From assembly GCF_004919685.1 (NCBI RefSeq), contig NZ_SMYZ01000050.1:1-43421 (forward strand): 43,421 nt of DNA. Reading direction: 5' to 3'. The translations under genes were made by a program, and so were the position numbers. The notes beneath the pieces were generated by a model, which was not told the DNA's origin, ran no database searches, and saw nothing but the letters and a program-made list of their open reading frames with translations. Positions 32,921 through 41,339 of this stretch are shown here, one piece after another. Positions within the stretch are counted from its first letter, which is position 1. Every line of letters starts with the position of its first letter. Source of the DNA: Mesorhizobium norvegicum (GTDB lineage: Bacteria > Pseudomonadota > Alphaproteobacteria > Rhizobiales > Rhizobiaceae).

Positions 32921-34450
32921 ATGACAATCAACAGACGCGAATTGCTGGGATACAGTGCCGCGGCACTCGGGGTGGCCGCCGTCGGCCTGCCGCAAATCGC
33001 CAAGGCAGCAGCCGGCGAACTGACCATCGCCTACAATGTCAACCTGCCGTCCTGGGATCCGACCACCGGCCCCTCGGCCGTCAACCCGACCATCCAGGGG
33101 CTCTACCAGTCGGTGTTCGACCAGTTCATCCCGCAGAAGCCCGACCTGTCCTTCGCGCCCGGCCTGCTCACCGAATGGGGCTGGAACGACGACCGCACCA
33201 AGATCATGATGACGGTGCGCGAGGGCGTGACCTGGCATGACGGCTCGCCATTCACGGCCGAGGACGTGGTCTGGTCGTTGCAGCGGGCGGGCGACGAAAA
33301 GACCGGCAACCCGATCCAGTTCGTCTGGAAGAATGTCAACAACTTCAAGATCGACGGCAACAAGATCACCGGCGACGTGGTGCAGTTCGACCCGGTCTAT
33401 TTCAAATGGATGTCGTTCCTGACCGGCTACATCATGCCGAAGGCCTATTATGAGAAGGTCGGCGCCGAGGGTTTCGAGAAGGCGCCGATCGGCACCGGCC
33501 CCTACATGGTCGAAAAATTCGAGCGCAACGCGTTCCTGCGGCTGAAGGCCAATCCGAACTATTGGGGCGGCAAGCCGGCCTTCGAAAATGTGACGATCAA
33601 GTTCGTCGCCGATGCGGCGAGCCGCGTCGCCGAGATCGAATCCGGCTCCTCGCAGGTGACGCTGGAGATTCCCTACGAGGAGTATGACAGGCTGATCGCC
33701 AAGGACGGGCTGGCCGGCTCGTGCAAGAACGTCTCCGACATCGGCATGATCTTCTTCAACGACATCGAGGCGATGCTGGACAAGAACGTCCGCCAGGCGG
33801 CCGTCATGTCGATCGACAAGAAGCTGCTGGTCGATCGCCTGCTGCGCGGCTACGGCCAGCCGATCGACACGCTGGAGACGCCGGAATACGCGGCCTACGA
33901 TGCGTCGATCAAGGTCGAGCACAATCCGGAGAAAGCCAAGGAACTGCTCGCCGCCTCCGGCTATTCGCCGGAAAAGCCGGTCAAGTTCACCATCCAGACG
34001 ACCAAGGGCTTCAAGCCCAAGGACTATGAGATGATCCAGGCGATCGTCGGCATGTGGCGCAAGGTCGGCATCGAGGCGACGATCGAAGTCTACGAGATCG
34101 CCAAGCACTACGAGCTGCGCGCCGCCGACAAGCTGGCGCCGGCCGCCTTCTACAATTGGGGCAACGCCATCGGTGATCCGACCACCTCGACCGGCTTTGC
34201 CATGTACGGCCCGAGCCCGCATTCGGTGTGGGACAGCCAGGATTTGATCGACATGATCAACCCGCTGTGGGGCGAAAAGGACGAAGCCAAGCGCATCGCC
34301 GGCTGGAAGGCTGTCGACAAATACATCGCCGAGCAGGCCTATGTGCTGCCGCTGATGCAGTATGCGCAGCCGATCGTGCATGCCAAGAGCGTCAACGTGG
34401 TGCAGCATGTGTCCGGCGCGCTGCTGCCGGCCCTGATGACCCCGGCCTGA
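32921..34450 (+). CDS. Family-5 ABC transporter substrate-binding protein (Tat signal)
   Basis: Periplasmic binding protein of the Dpp/Opp class (509 aa). The N-terminus NRRELLGYSAAALGVAAVGL is a likely twin-arginine signal, with cleavage after the KAAA region. The core has VREGVTWHDGSPFTAEDVVWSL, IGTGPYMVEKFERN and LKANPNYWGGKPAF, all typical of the family. A good AGGGGA ribosome site lies upstream of 32921. Two permeases and two ATPases follow, but are separated from it by a 220-base gap holding a large inverted repeat. The ligand is unknown; within the island it may be an aromatic amino compound or a peptide-like conjugate of one. Confidence 0.9.
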   Translation: MTINRRELLGYSAAALGVAAVGLPQIAKAAAGELTIAYNVNLPSWDPTTGPSAVNPTIQGLYQSVFDQFIPQKPDLSFAPGLLTEWGWNDDRTKIMMTVREGVTWHDGSPFTAEDVVWSLQRAGDEKTGNPIQFVWKNVNNFKIDGNKITGDVVQFDPVYFKWMSFLTGYIMPKAYYEKVGAEGFEKAPIGTGPYMVEKFERNAFLRLKANPNYWGGKPAFENVTIKFVADAASRVAEIESGSSQVTLEIPYEEYDRLIAKDGLAGSCKNVSDIGMIFFNDIEAMLDKNVRQAAVMSIDKKLLVDRLLRGYGQPIDTLETPEYAAYDASIKVEHNPEKAKELLAASGYSPEKPVKFTIQTTKGFKPKDYEMIQAIVGMWRKVGIEATIEVYEIAKHYELRAADKLAPAAFYNWGNAIGDPTTSTGFAMYGPSPHSVWDSQDLIDMINPLWGEKDEAKRIAGWKAVDKYIAEQAYVLPLMQYAQPIVHAKSVNVVQHVSGALLPALMTPA

Positions 34451-34505
34451 CCAATATGGGAAGGCACGCCGTCGTGAGGCAGCGTGTCTTCTTTAGCGAC
34501 GCAGG

Positions 34506-34625
34506 CCCCCTCATCCGGCCCTTCGGGCCACCTTCTCCCCGCTGGGGAGAAGAGACTGGCTCAGCCGTCGGCGACCTCTTCTCCCCTCGGGGAGAAGGTG
34601 GCCGCGAGGCGGCCGGATGAGGGGG
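34506..34625. repeat. Compound palindromic intergenic repeat
   Basis: Outer arms CCCCCTCATCCGGCC (34506-34520) and GGCCGGATGAGGGGG (34611-34625) are a perfect 15-bp inverted repeat. Inside lie two further palindromes, CTTCTCCCC-GCT-GGGGAGAAG (about 34532-34552) and CTTCTCCCCTCGGGGAGAAG (34578-34597), plus GGCCCTTCGGGCC. This is the mosaic palindromic element I know from rhizobial intergenic regions, here as two head-to-head units. In RNA it would fold into a very stable structure between the binding-protein gene and the permease genes and may lower expression of the latter. Confidence 0.85.
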
Positions 34626-34670
34626 CCGTTCGTTCCATCAGTCCCTGAAACGCATTAGGCCCACGCCAGA

Positions 34671-35678
34671 ATGCTTCTGCAAAGATTCATGATCCGTCTC
34701 CTGACGATGCTGATCACGCTGTTCGGCGTGGCCGTCGTCGTCTTTGTCGTGATCCGTGTCGCGCCCGGCGATCCGATCGCCATGATGCTGCCGCCCGGCG
34801 CGACGGATGCCGATATCGACCGGCTGCGCGCGCTCTATGGGCTCGACAAGACCATCGTGCAGCAGTTCTTCATCTGGCTGTCCGGCGTGGTCAGGGGCGA
34901 TTTCGGCACTTCGATTTCGCTCAGGCAGGACGTGCTGGGTCTCGTCTTCAACCGGCTGCCGGCAACGCTGGAACTCGCCATCGTTGCGCTCGTGATGGCG
35001 GTGACGATCGGCGGCACCACGGCGGTGATCGGCGCGCGCGAGCGCGGCACGGCGGTCGAGGCCGGCATCGACATCGCCAGCGGCGCTGCGCTCTCCATTC
35101 CCGATTTCCTGTGGGGCCTGGTGCTGATCCTTCTGTTCGGCGTGCTGGTGCCGATCTTCGACATTTCCGGCCGGGTGTCGCCACAGCTCGACCTGCCCTT
35201 CGTCACCCAGTTCTATCTGTTCGAGAGCTTGCTTCGCCTGCGCCTCGACCTCACCTGGGATCTCTTGAAGCACATGCTGATGCCGGCCGTGGCGCTGGCG
35301 CTGCCGCTGGCGGCGATCATCTCGCAGCTGTTGAAACAGTCGCTGAAGGAGGTGCTCGACCTCGACTATGTCGTGCTGGCGCGGGTCAAGGGATTCTCCG
35401 AAACGCAGGTTATCCTGCGCGAGGCGCTGAAGAACGCCGCCCTCCCGACGCTGACGCTGGTCGGCGTGCAGTTCACCTTCCTCATCGGCGGCACGGTCAT
35501 CGTCGAACGGCTGTTTTCCTACGAAGGCCTCGGCAATATGGCGATCGATGCCGTCATCAACCGCGACCTGCCGCTGATCCAGGGCATCGTGCTGGTCTTC
35601 GCGCTGCTGTTCGTGCTGATCAACCTCACCGTCGACATGATGTACGCCCTGCTCAATCCGAGGCTGCGCCATGGATGA
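34671..35678 (+). CDS. Dipeptide-type ABC transporter permease (DppB-like)
   Basis: Pore subunit of 335 aa with about six membrane helices. It starts MLLQRFMIRLLTMLITLFGVAVVVFVVIR and continues into VAPGDPIAMMLPPGATDADIDRLR, the standard DppB N-terminus. The cytoplasmic docking loop reads DYVVLARVKGFSETQVILREALK. It ends LNPRLRHG and overlaps the next permease by 8 bases. No strong ribosome site is visible before 34671, and the upstream repeat may affect its translation. Confidence 0.92.
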   Translation: MLLQRFMIRLLTMLITLFGVAVVVFVVIRVAPGDPIAMMLPPGATDADIDRLRALYGLDKTIVQQFFIWLSGVVRGDFGTSISLRQDVLGLVFNRLPATLELAIVALVMAVTIGGTTAVIGARERGTAVEAGIDIASGAALSIPDFLWGLVLILLFGVLVPIFDISGRVSPQLDLPFVTQFYLFESLLRLRLDLTWDLLKHMLMPAVALALPLAAIISQLLKQSLKEVLDLDYVVLARVKGFSETQVILREALKNAALPTLTLVGVQFTFLIGGTVIVERLFSYEGLGNMAIDAVINRDLPLIQGIVLVFALLFVLINLTVDMMYALLNPRLRHG

Positions 35679-36519
35679 GAACCGTGCTCAAGGGCGTAGC
35701 GTGTCGCCACGCTTGTGGCTGGCCGGCGGCTGGCTGCTGCTGGCGCTTCTGGCAGCGATCTTCGCACCGCTGGTCGCGCCGCAGGATCCGCTGGCACAGG
35801 ATTTGATGCTGGAGCGGCTGCCGCCGTTCTGGATTGATGGAGCCGAGCCCGGCTATTGGCTCGGCACCGACAGCCTCGGCCGCGATCTGTTGTCCCGCCT
35901 GATCTTCGGCGGCCGTATCGCCTTCATCGTCGCCTTTGCTGCAGCCTTCGCGGCGTGCCTGGTCGGCTCGACGCTGGGTCTGGTTGCCGGCTATTTCGGC
36001 GGCTGGGCCGACCGCATCATCTCGCGCATCGTCGATGTCTGGATGGCGTTTCCGCCGGTGCTGTTCGCCATCCTGCTGGTCGCCGTGCTCGGCACGGGCC
36101 TAAGTTCCGTCATCCTCGCCATCGCCATCATCGACTGGACGCGCTTTTGCCGGGTGATCCGTGCCGAGACGATGGGCCAGTCGCGCATGGACTATGTCGA
36201 GAATGCCCGCATCGCCGGCTACGGCCGCATCGGCATCATGCTGCGCGAGGTGCTGCCCAATGTGGTGCCGTCGATCGTGGCGCTGCTGTCGCTGGAAATG
36301 GGCATCGCCGTCATCGTCGAAGCGATCCTGTCCTTCGTCAATCTGTCGATTTCGACCGACGATCCGACCTGGGGCGGCATCATCGCCGAGGGCCGGCTGT
36401 CGATCCATCAGGCCTGGTGGGTGCTGGTGTTCCCGCTGATCACGCTGATCGTCACCGTGCTGTCGTTCAGCCAATTCGGCGAGGCGCTGAAGACGCGCTT
36501 CGATCCGGTGCTGCGATGA
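35671..36519 (+). CDS. Dipeptide-type ABC transporter permease (DppC-like)
   Basis: Second pore subunit, 282 aa. Helix 1 spans about residues 17-36, then the DppC block GYWLGTDSLGRDLLSRLIFGGRIAF and the docking loop DYVENARIAGYGRIGIMLREVLP. It ends FDPVLR. Its start overlaps the upstream permease by 8 bases and its stop overlaps the ATPase start by 4 (ATGA at 36516-36519), so translation is coupled along the transporter. Confidence 0.93.
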   Translation: MDENRAQGRSVSPRLWLAGGWLLLALLAAIFAPLVAPQDPLAQDLMLERLPPFWIDGAEPGYWLGTDSLGRDLLSRLIFGGRIAFIVAFAAAFAACLVGSTLGLVAGYFGGWADRIISRIVDVWMAFPPVLFAILLVAVLGTGLSSVILAIAIIDWTRFCRVIRAETMGQSRMDYVENARIAGYGRIGIMLREVLPNVVPSIVALLSLEMGIAVIVEAILSFVNLSISTDDPTWGGIIAEGRLSIHQAWWVLVFPLITLIVTVLSFSQFGEALKTRFDPVLR

Positions 36520-37394
36520 ACGCCTGTCTCGACATCAGGGATCTGAGCGCCGTGCTGCCGAACGGCCAGCGCGTGCTGCGCTCGGTATCGCTTGCCGTCC
36601 AGCCCGGCGAGGTCCGCGCGCTGGTCGGCGAGAGCGGCGCCGGCAAGACGATGATCGGCAAGGCGGTGCTCGGTGTCCTGCCGTCGAGCGTGCGCATTGT
36701 CGAGGGCGATATAAGGCTTGAGGGCGAAGACCTCGGCAGACTGCAGCCCAAGGCGCGGCGCACACTGATCGGCGCCCGTACGGCGCTGATCCCGCAGGAT
36801 CCGTTGACCGCGCTCAACCCGTCGCGGCGCATCGGCTCGCAGATGACCGACCGGCTGGTGCGCATCCTCGGTTGGAATGGCGAGAGGGCCGATACCCGCA
36901 TTCGCCAGTTACTGGATGAGGTGCAGATCCGCGATCCCGACCGCGTGCTGAAGAGCTATCCGCATGAGCTTTCCGGCGGCATGCGCCAGCGCGTGCTGAT
37001 CGCCGCCGCTTTCGCCGCCGAACCACGGCTGATCGTCGCCGACGAGCCGACGACGGCGCTTGATGTCACCGTGCAGAAGCAGATCCTGCGGCTGATCGTG
37101 CAATTGCAGCGCGAGCACGGCACGGCGATCCTTTTCGTCACCCATGATCTCGGCGTCGTCGCCAAGATCAGTCAGAAGGTCTCGGTGCTCTATGCCGGCA
37201 AGGTGGTCGAGGAGGCCGAGACGGCTGCTCTCTTTGCCGCCCCGCAGCACCCCTATACGCGGGCGCTGATGGCCGCCACGCCGCGCTACACCGACCCCTT
37301 CGCTTCGCTGAAGCCGGTGGACGACGCTGTGCTGGCCGGGCTTGCCGCCGAAATCGCTGCCGCCGACCAGGCCTGGAGGCGACCACATGGCTGA
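36516..37394 (+). CDS. Dipeptide-type ABC transporter ATPase (DppD-like)
   Basis: ATPase of 292 aa: Walker A GESGAGKT (38-45), Q-loop in ALIPQDPLTALNP, signature LSGGMRQR, Walker B LIVADEPTTALD and switch His in FVTHDLGVV. It is shorter than usual DppD/OppD (about 325-335 aa): the Cys-rich C-terminal extension that binds an Fe-S cluster in some family members is missing and the protein ends AWRRPHG. Overlaps the next ATPase gene by 8 bases. Start taken at 36516; longer in-frame readings lie inside the permease gene. Confidence 0.92.
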   Translation: MNACLDIRDLSAVLPNGQRVLRSVSLAVQPGEVRALVGESGAGKTMIGKAVLGVLPSSVRIVEGDIRLEGEDLGRLQPKARRTLIGARTALIPQDPLTALNPSRRIGSQMTDRLVRILGWNGERADTRIRQLLDEVQIRDPDRVLKSYPHELSGGMRQRVLIAAAFAAEPRLIVADEPTTALDVTVQKQILRLIVQLQREHGTAILFVTHDLGVVAKISQKVSVLYAGKVVEEAETAALFAAPQHPYTRALMAATPRYTDPFASLKPVDDAVLAGLAAEIAAADQAWRRPHG

Positions 37395-38223
37395 GCCGCT
37401 GTTTTCCGTGCGCGGGCTGAAGGTCGCTCTGCCCGACATGACACGCAAGCCGCTGATCGGCCGCGCGCCCTTGGCCGAGATCCTGAAAGGCCTGGATTTC
37501 GACCTGCCGAGGGGGTCGGTGACCGGGATCGTCGGCGAATCCGGATCCGGCAAATCGACGCTCGGCCGCGCTTTGGTGCGCCTCCTGGAGCCCAGCGCCG
37601 GCAGCATCAGCTTCGACGGCCTGGATATCACCCATCTGCCGGAAGCGGAGCTCAGGCCACTACGCCGCAATCTGCAGATGATCTTCCAGGATCCGATGTC
37701 GTCGCTCAATCCGCGCCGAACCATCGCCAGCATCATCGCCGCGCCGCTGAAGCAGAACGGCCTCGGCGACAATCTGAAAGCCCGCGTCACCGAAGCGCTG
37801 CAGCGCGTCGGTCTGCCGCAAAGCTTCGCCGGCCGCTACCGGCACGAACTGTCGGGCGGCCAGCGCCAGCGCGTCGGCATCGCGCGCGCGCTGGCGCTGT
37901 CGCCGAAATTCGTGTTGGCCGACGAGATCGTCTCCGGGCTGGATGTGTCGACGCAGGCACAGATCCTGACCCTGCTGGAGAAGCTCGCGGCGGAGATGGG
38001 CCTGACCGTCGCTTTCATCAGCCACGATCTGTCTGTCATTCGGCGGCTGTGCCGGCAAGTCATCGTCATGCGCGAAGGCGTGATCGTCGAGGCGAGCGCC
38101 ACCGACGCCTTGTTCGACAACCCCAGGCAGGTTTACACGCGCGACCTCATCGCAGCCATTCCCCTGCCCGAGATCGATGCGGGCTGGCTGGACATCCCTG
38201 CCGCCATCAAGGCCCCGACATGA
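37387..38223 (+). CDS. Dipeptide-type ABC transporter ATPase (DppF-like)
   Basis: Second ATPase, 278 aa, pairing with the DppD-like subunit. Walker A GESGSGKS (50-57), Q-loop MIFQDPMSSLNP, signature LSGGQRQR and switch His in FISHDLSVI are intact. Walker B reads VLADEIVSGLD instead of the common DEPTSALD; this variant occurs in other DppF-like proteins and keeps the catalytic Glu. The start at 37387 overlaps the upstream gene by 8 bases. The VOC gene follows after 80 bases. Confidence 0.92.
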   Translation: MAEPLFSVRGLKVALPDMTRKPLIGRAPLAEILKGLDFDLPRGSVTGIVGESGSGKSTLGRALVRLLEPSAGSISFDGLDITHLPEAELRPLRRNLQMIFQDPMSSLNPRRTIASIIAAPLKQNGLGDNLKARVTEALQRVGLPQSFAGRYRHELSGGQRQRVGIARALALSPKFVLADEIVSGLDVSTQAQILTLLEKLAAEMGLTVAFISHDLSVIRRLCRQVIVMREGVIVEASATDALFDNPRQVYTRDLIAAIPLPEIDAGWLDIPAAIKAPT

Positions 38224-38303
38224 ATGCACACGCACGCCGAAAAGCGGGCCTCGGTCGTGCGACCGGCAAATGACCCAAGTCCCGCCAATGGAGGAGGACT
38301 GAC

Positions 38304-38903
38304 ATGAAGAGGATACTTCGAAACGCAACGCTCGCGGTCGCGCTGTTGGGCAGCGCCGGCATGGCCACAGCCAGCTCGATACCAGGCATGCGCGGGCACG
38401 ATCACACCGGCATCACGGTTCCCGACATGAAGCAGGCGGTCGACTTCTTCACCGAAGTGGTCGGCTGCAAGAAGGCGATGTCGTTCGGCCCGTTCGCCGA
38501 CGACAAGGGCACATTCATGCAGGATCTGCTGGGCGTCGACCCGAAGGCGGTGATCGAGCAGGTCACCATGGTGCGCTGCGGCTATGGTTCGAACATCGAA
38601 CTGTTCAAATACACCGCGCCCGACCAGAAGGACCTGACGCCGAAGAACAGCGATATTGGCGGCTTCCATATCGCCTTCTATGTCGACGATGTCGCCGCCG
38701 CCAAAGCCTATCTCGACGCCAAGGGCGTCAAGACAAGGATGGGACCATTGCCGGTCAAGGAAGGGCCCGCCGCCGGCCAGACCATCCTCTACTTCCAGGC
38801 CCCCTGGGGGCTGCAACTGGAAGCGATCAGCTACCCCGCGGGAATGGCCTACGAGAAAGGCGCCGAGACCGTTCTGTGGAGCCCGAAGAACCCGGAAAAG
38901 TGA
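38304..38903 (+). CDS. Exported VOC (glyoxalase/bleomycin-resistance fold) protein
   Basis: A 199 aa protein with a Sec signal peptide (residues 1-24, ALLGSAGMATASS) followed by one VOC unit pair: HDHTGITVPDMKQAVDFFTEVVG in the first half and GGFHIAFYVDDVAAAKAYLDAKG in the second. Candidate metal ligands are the His of DHTGIT, the Glu of SNIELFKY, the His of GFHIAF and the Glu of LQLEAISYP. VOC enzymes include dioxygenases, lyases and epimerases; most are cytoplasmic, so a secreted one is unusual. GGAGGAG lies 8 bases upstream of the ATG, a very strong ribosome site. Placed between the transporter and the CoA-monooxygenase, it may process or bind the substrate in the periplasm. Confidence 0.87.
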   Translation: MKRILRNATLAVALLGSAGMATASSIPGMRGHDHTGITVPDMKQAVDFFTEVVGCKKAMSFGPFADDKGTFMQDLLGVDPKAVIEQVTMVRCGYGSNIELFKYTAPDQKDLTPKNSDIGGFHIAFYVDDVAAAKAYLDAKGVKTRMGPLPVKEGPAAGQTILYFQAPWGLQLEAISYPAGMAYEKGAETVLWSPKNPEK

Positions 38904-38962
38904 TGGGTACGCGTGCTTGCGGATGTTCCGCAAGCACGCCACACAAATGCGACGTTGAATCA

Positions 38963-39012
38963 TTTCGATATGAAACTTTAAGCTTGAAATAATTCACCTC
39001 CGGCGCGATACT
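38963..39012 (+). promoter_or_regulatory. Promoter and possible MarR operator before the CoA-monooxygenase gene
   Basis: CTTGAA (38983-38988) is a good -35; 17-18 bases downstream CGATAC/GATACT (39006-39012) can serve as -10. The -35 lies inside the near-palindrome CTTTAAGCTTGAAA (38976-38989), which matches 11 of 14 bases of the element at 31204-31217. A second inverted repeat, TTTC-GATAT-GAAA (38963-38975), is directly upstream. The layout suits repression by a MarR protein. Confidence 0.5.
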
Positions 39013-39044
39013 GAAAACCAGCAAGCGAAGAGGAGATCGCAGAC

Positions 39045-41339
39045 ATGAAGGTTGCGGTTCTCGGCGGCGGACCAGCCGGCCTCTACTTTGCCATTTCGAT
39101 GAAACTCAGGGACGCCGCGCACGATGTGACGGTGTTCGAGCGCAACCGCGCCGACGACACGTTCGGCTGGGGCGTCGTGCTGTCGGCCGAGACGCTCGAC
39201 AATCTGTCGAAAAACGATCCGGTCAGCGCCGTCTGGATCAAGAAGCACTTTGCGTATTGGGACGACATCGCCGTCATCCATGACGGCGTGCGCACGGTCT
39301 CATCAGGGCACGGTTTCTGCGGCATCGGCCGCAAGCGGCTGCTGGTCCTGCTGCAGCGCCGCGCGCGAGAACTCGGCGTCAAGCTGATGTTCGAGACCGA
39401 CATTGCCGATCCCAAACCTTACATGGAAACGCATGATCTGGTCGTCGCCGCCGACGGCCTGAACTCCAGGGCGCGCAACACTTTCGTCGACATCTTCAAG
39501 CCCGATATCGACACCCGCAAATGCAAGTTCGTCTGGCTGGGCACCAACCAGAAATTCGACGACGCCTTCACCTTCATCTTCGAGAAGACGGAGCATGGCT
39601 GGGTGTGGGCGCACGCCTACCAGTTCGACAGCGATACCGCGACGTTCATCGTCGAGTGCAGCGAACAGACCTGGGCTGCGTTCGGCTTCGGCGCGATGTC
39701 GCAGCAGGAATCGATCGCCGTCTGCGAGCGCATCTTCGCCAAACATCTCGGCGGCCACGCGTTGATGACCAATGCCAACCATATCCGTGGTTCGGCCTGG
39801 ATCAATTTCCCGCGCGTGCTGTGTGAGCGCTGGTCCTACAAGAATCTGGCCTTGATGGGCGATGCGGCGGCGTCAGCCCATTTCTCGATCGGCTCCGGCA
39901 CCAAGCTGGCGCTGGAAAGCGCCGTAGCGCTGGCCGAATATGTCGAAACCGAGCCGGACCTCGACGCGGCGTTTCGTAGATATGAGGATGCCCGCCGCAC
40001 CGAGGTGCTGAAGCTGCAATCGGCGGCGCGCAATTCGCTCGAATGGTTCGAGGAGGTCGAGCGCTATCTCGGCCTCGATCCGGTGCAGTTCAACTATTCG
40101 CTTTTGACCCGCTCGCAGCGCATCAGCCACGAGAATCTGCGGCTGCGCGATGCCGAATGGCTGGGCGGCGCGGAGGAGTGGTTCCAGCGCCAGGCAGGCG
40201 CCGGCGGCAACAGCCTGCGCCGCGCGCCGATGTTCGCGCCGTTCAGGCTGCGCGACATGAGGCTGCAGAACCGCGTCGTCGTCTCGCCGATGGCGCAGTA
40301 CAAGGCCGTCGACGGCTGCCCGACCGACTGGCATTTCACCCATTATGCCGAGCGGGCCAAGGGTGGCGCAGGCCTCATCTATATCGAGATGACCTGCGTC
40401 AGTCCCGAAGGGCGCATCACGCCTGGCTGTCCTGGATTCTATGCGCTCGAACATGAGGTGGCGTGGAAGCGGCTGGTCGATTTCGTCCACACCGAGACCG
40501 AGGCCAAGATCTGCGCCCAGATCGGCCATTCCGGCGCCAAGGGCTCGACCCGGCTTGGCTGGGAAGGCACCGACGTGCCGTTGGTATCGGGCAATTGGCC
40601 TGTGATGGCGGCATCGGCCGTTGCGTGGTCGCCGCAGAATCAGGTGCCGAAGGCGATGGACCGCGCCGACATGGACAAAGTGCGCGACGAATTCGTGGCC
40701 TCGGCCGAGATGGCCGATCGTTGCGGCTTCGACATGCTCGAGATCCACGCCGCGCACGGCTATCTCCTGTCGTCCTTCATCACGCCGGTCACCAACCGGC
40801 GCACGGATGCCTATGGCGGTTCGCTGGAAAACCGCATGCGCTATCCCCTGGAAATCTTTCGTGCGGTGCGCGCCGCCTGGCCGGCGGGAAAGCCGATCTC
40901 GATGCGCATTTCGGCCAATGACTGGGTCGGCATCGAAGGCGTGACGCCCGCCGATGCGGTCGAGATCGCCCGGCTTCTGCATGAAGCCGGCGTCGACATT
41001 TGCGACGTCTCGGCCGGCCAGACCTCGGCACTGGCCAAGCCGGTCTACGGCCGCATGTTCCAGACGCCGTTTTCCGACCGCATCCGCAATGAGGTCGGCA
41101 TGGCGACGATGGCGGTCGGCAACATCTACGAGCCGGACCATGTCAATTCGATCCTGATGGCCGGCCGCGCCGACCTGGTAGCGCTGGCACGGCCGCATCT
41201 CGCCGATCCCTACTGGACGCTGCATGCCGCCGTCACGCTCGGCGACCGTGGCGTCAGATGGCCGGATCCCTATCTGCCTGGGCGCGACCAGCTCTACCGT
41301 CTGGCCGAGCGCGACGCAGCGGCGGGGCTGAAAGTATGA
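39045..41339 (+). CDS. Fused salicylyl-CoA 5-hydroxylase / 2-aminobenzoyl-CoA monooxygenase-reductase
   Basis: A 764 aa two-domain flavoprotein. Residues 1-390 are an FAD aromatic hydroxylase: VLGGGPAGLYFAISM at 4-18 and the second FAD motif LMGDAAASAHFSIGSGTKLA. Residues 396-764 are an FMN-dependent old-yellow-enzyme domain: FAPFRLRDMRLQNRVVVSPM, EIHAAHGYLLSSFITPVTNRR and YGGSLENRMRYPLEI. The same fusion occurs in the 2-aminobenzoyl-CoA monooxygenase/reductase of Azoarcus, which hydroxylates the CoA ester and then reduces the ring, and in proteins annotated as salicylyl-CoA 5-hydroxylase. GAGGAG precedes the ATG. The SDR gene overlaps its stop by 4 bases. Choice between 2-amino and 2-hydroxy substrate is not settled by sequence; iorAB and the cyclase favour the amino compound. 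Confidence 0.9.
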   Translation: MKVAVLGGGPAGLYFAISMKLRDAAHDVTVFERNRADDTFGWGVVLSAETLDNLSKNDPVSAVWIKKHFAYWDDIAVIHDGVRTVSSGHGFCGIGRKRLLVLLQRRARELGVKLMFETDIADPKPYMETHDLVVAADGLNSRARNTFVDIFKPDIDTRKCKFVWLGTNQKFDDAFTFIFEKTEHGWVWAHAYQFDSDTATFIVECSEQTWAAFGFGAMSQQESIAVCERIFAKHLGGHALMTNANHIRGSAWINFPRVLCERWSYKNLALMGDAAASAHFSIGSGTKLALESAVALAEYVETEPDLDAAFRRYEDARRTEVLKLQSAARNSLEWFEEVERYLGLDPVQFNYSLLTRSQRISHENLRLRDAEWLGGAEEWFQRQAGAGGNSLRRAPMFAPFRLRDMRLQNRVVVSPMAQYKAVDGCPTDWHFTHYAERAKGGAGLIYIEMTCVSPEGRITPGCPGFYALEHEVAWKRLVDFVHTETEAKICAQIGHSGAKGSTRLGWEGTDVPLVSGNWPVMAASAVAWSPQNQVPKAMDRADMDKVRDEFVASAEMADRCGFDMLEIHAAHGYLLSSFITPVTNRRTDAYGGSLENRMRYPLEIFRAVRAAWPAGKPISMRISANDWVGIEGVTPADAVEIARLLHEAGVDICDVSAGQTSALAKPVYGRMFQTPFSDRIRNEVGMATMAVGNIYEPDHVNSILMAGRADLVALARPHLADPYWTLHAAVTLGDRGVRWPDPYLPGRDQLYRLAERDAAAGLKV

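Noticed and set aside
38220..38273. 17-codon reading frame (ATGA-overlapping the DppF-like gene's stop)
   Set aside because: Correctly coupled start and stop, but the basic peptide has no recognisable features and the next gene has its own strong ribosome site. More likely chance.
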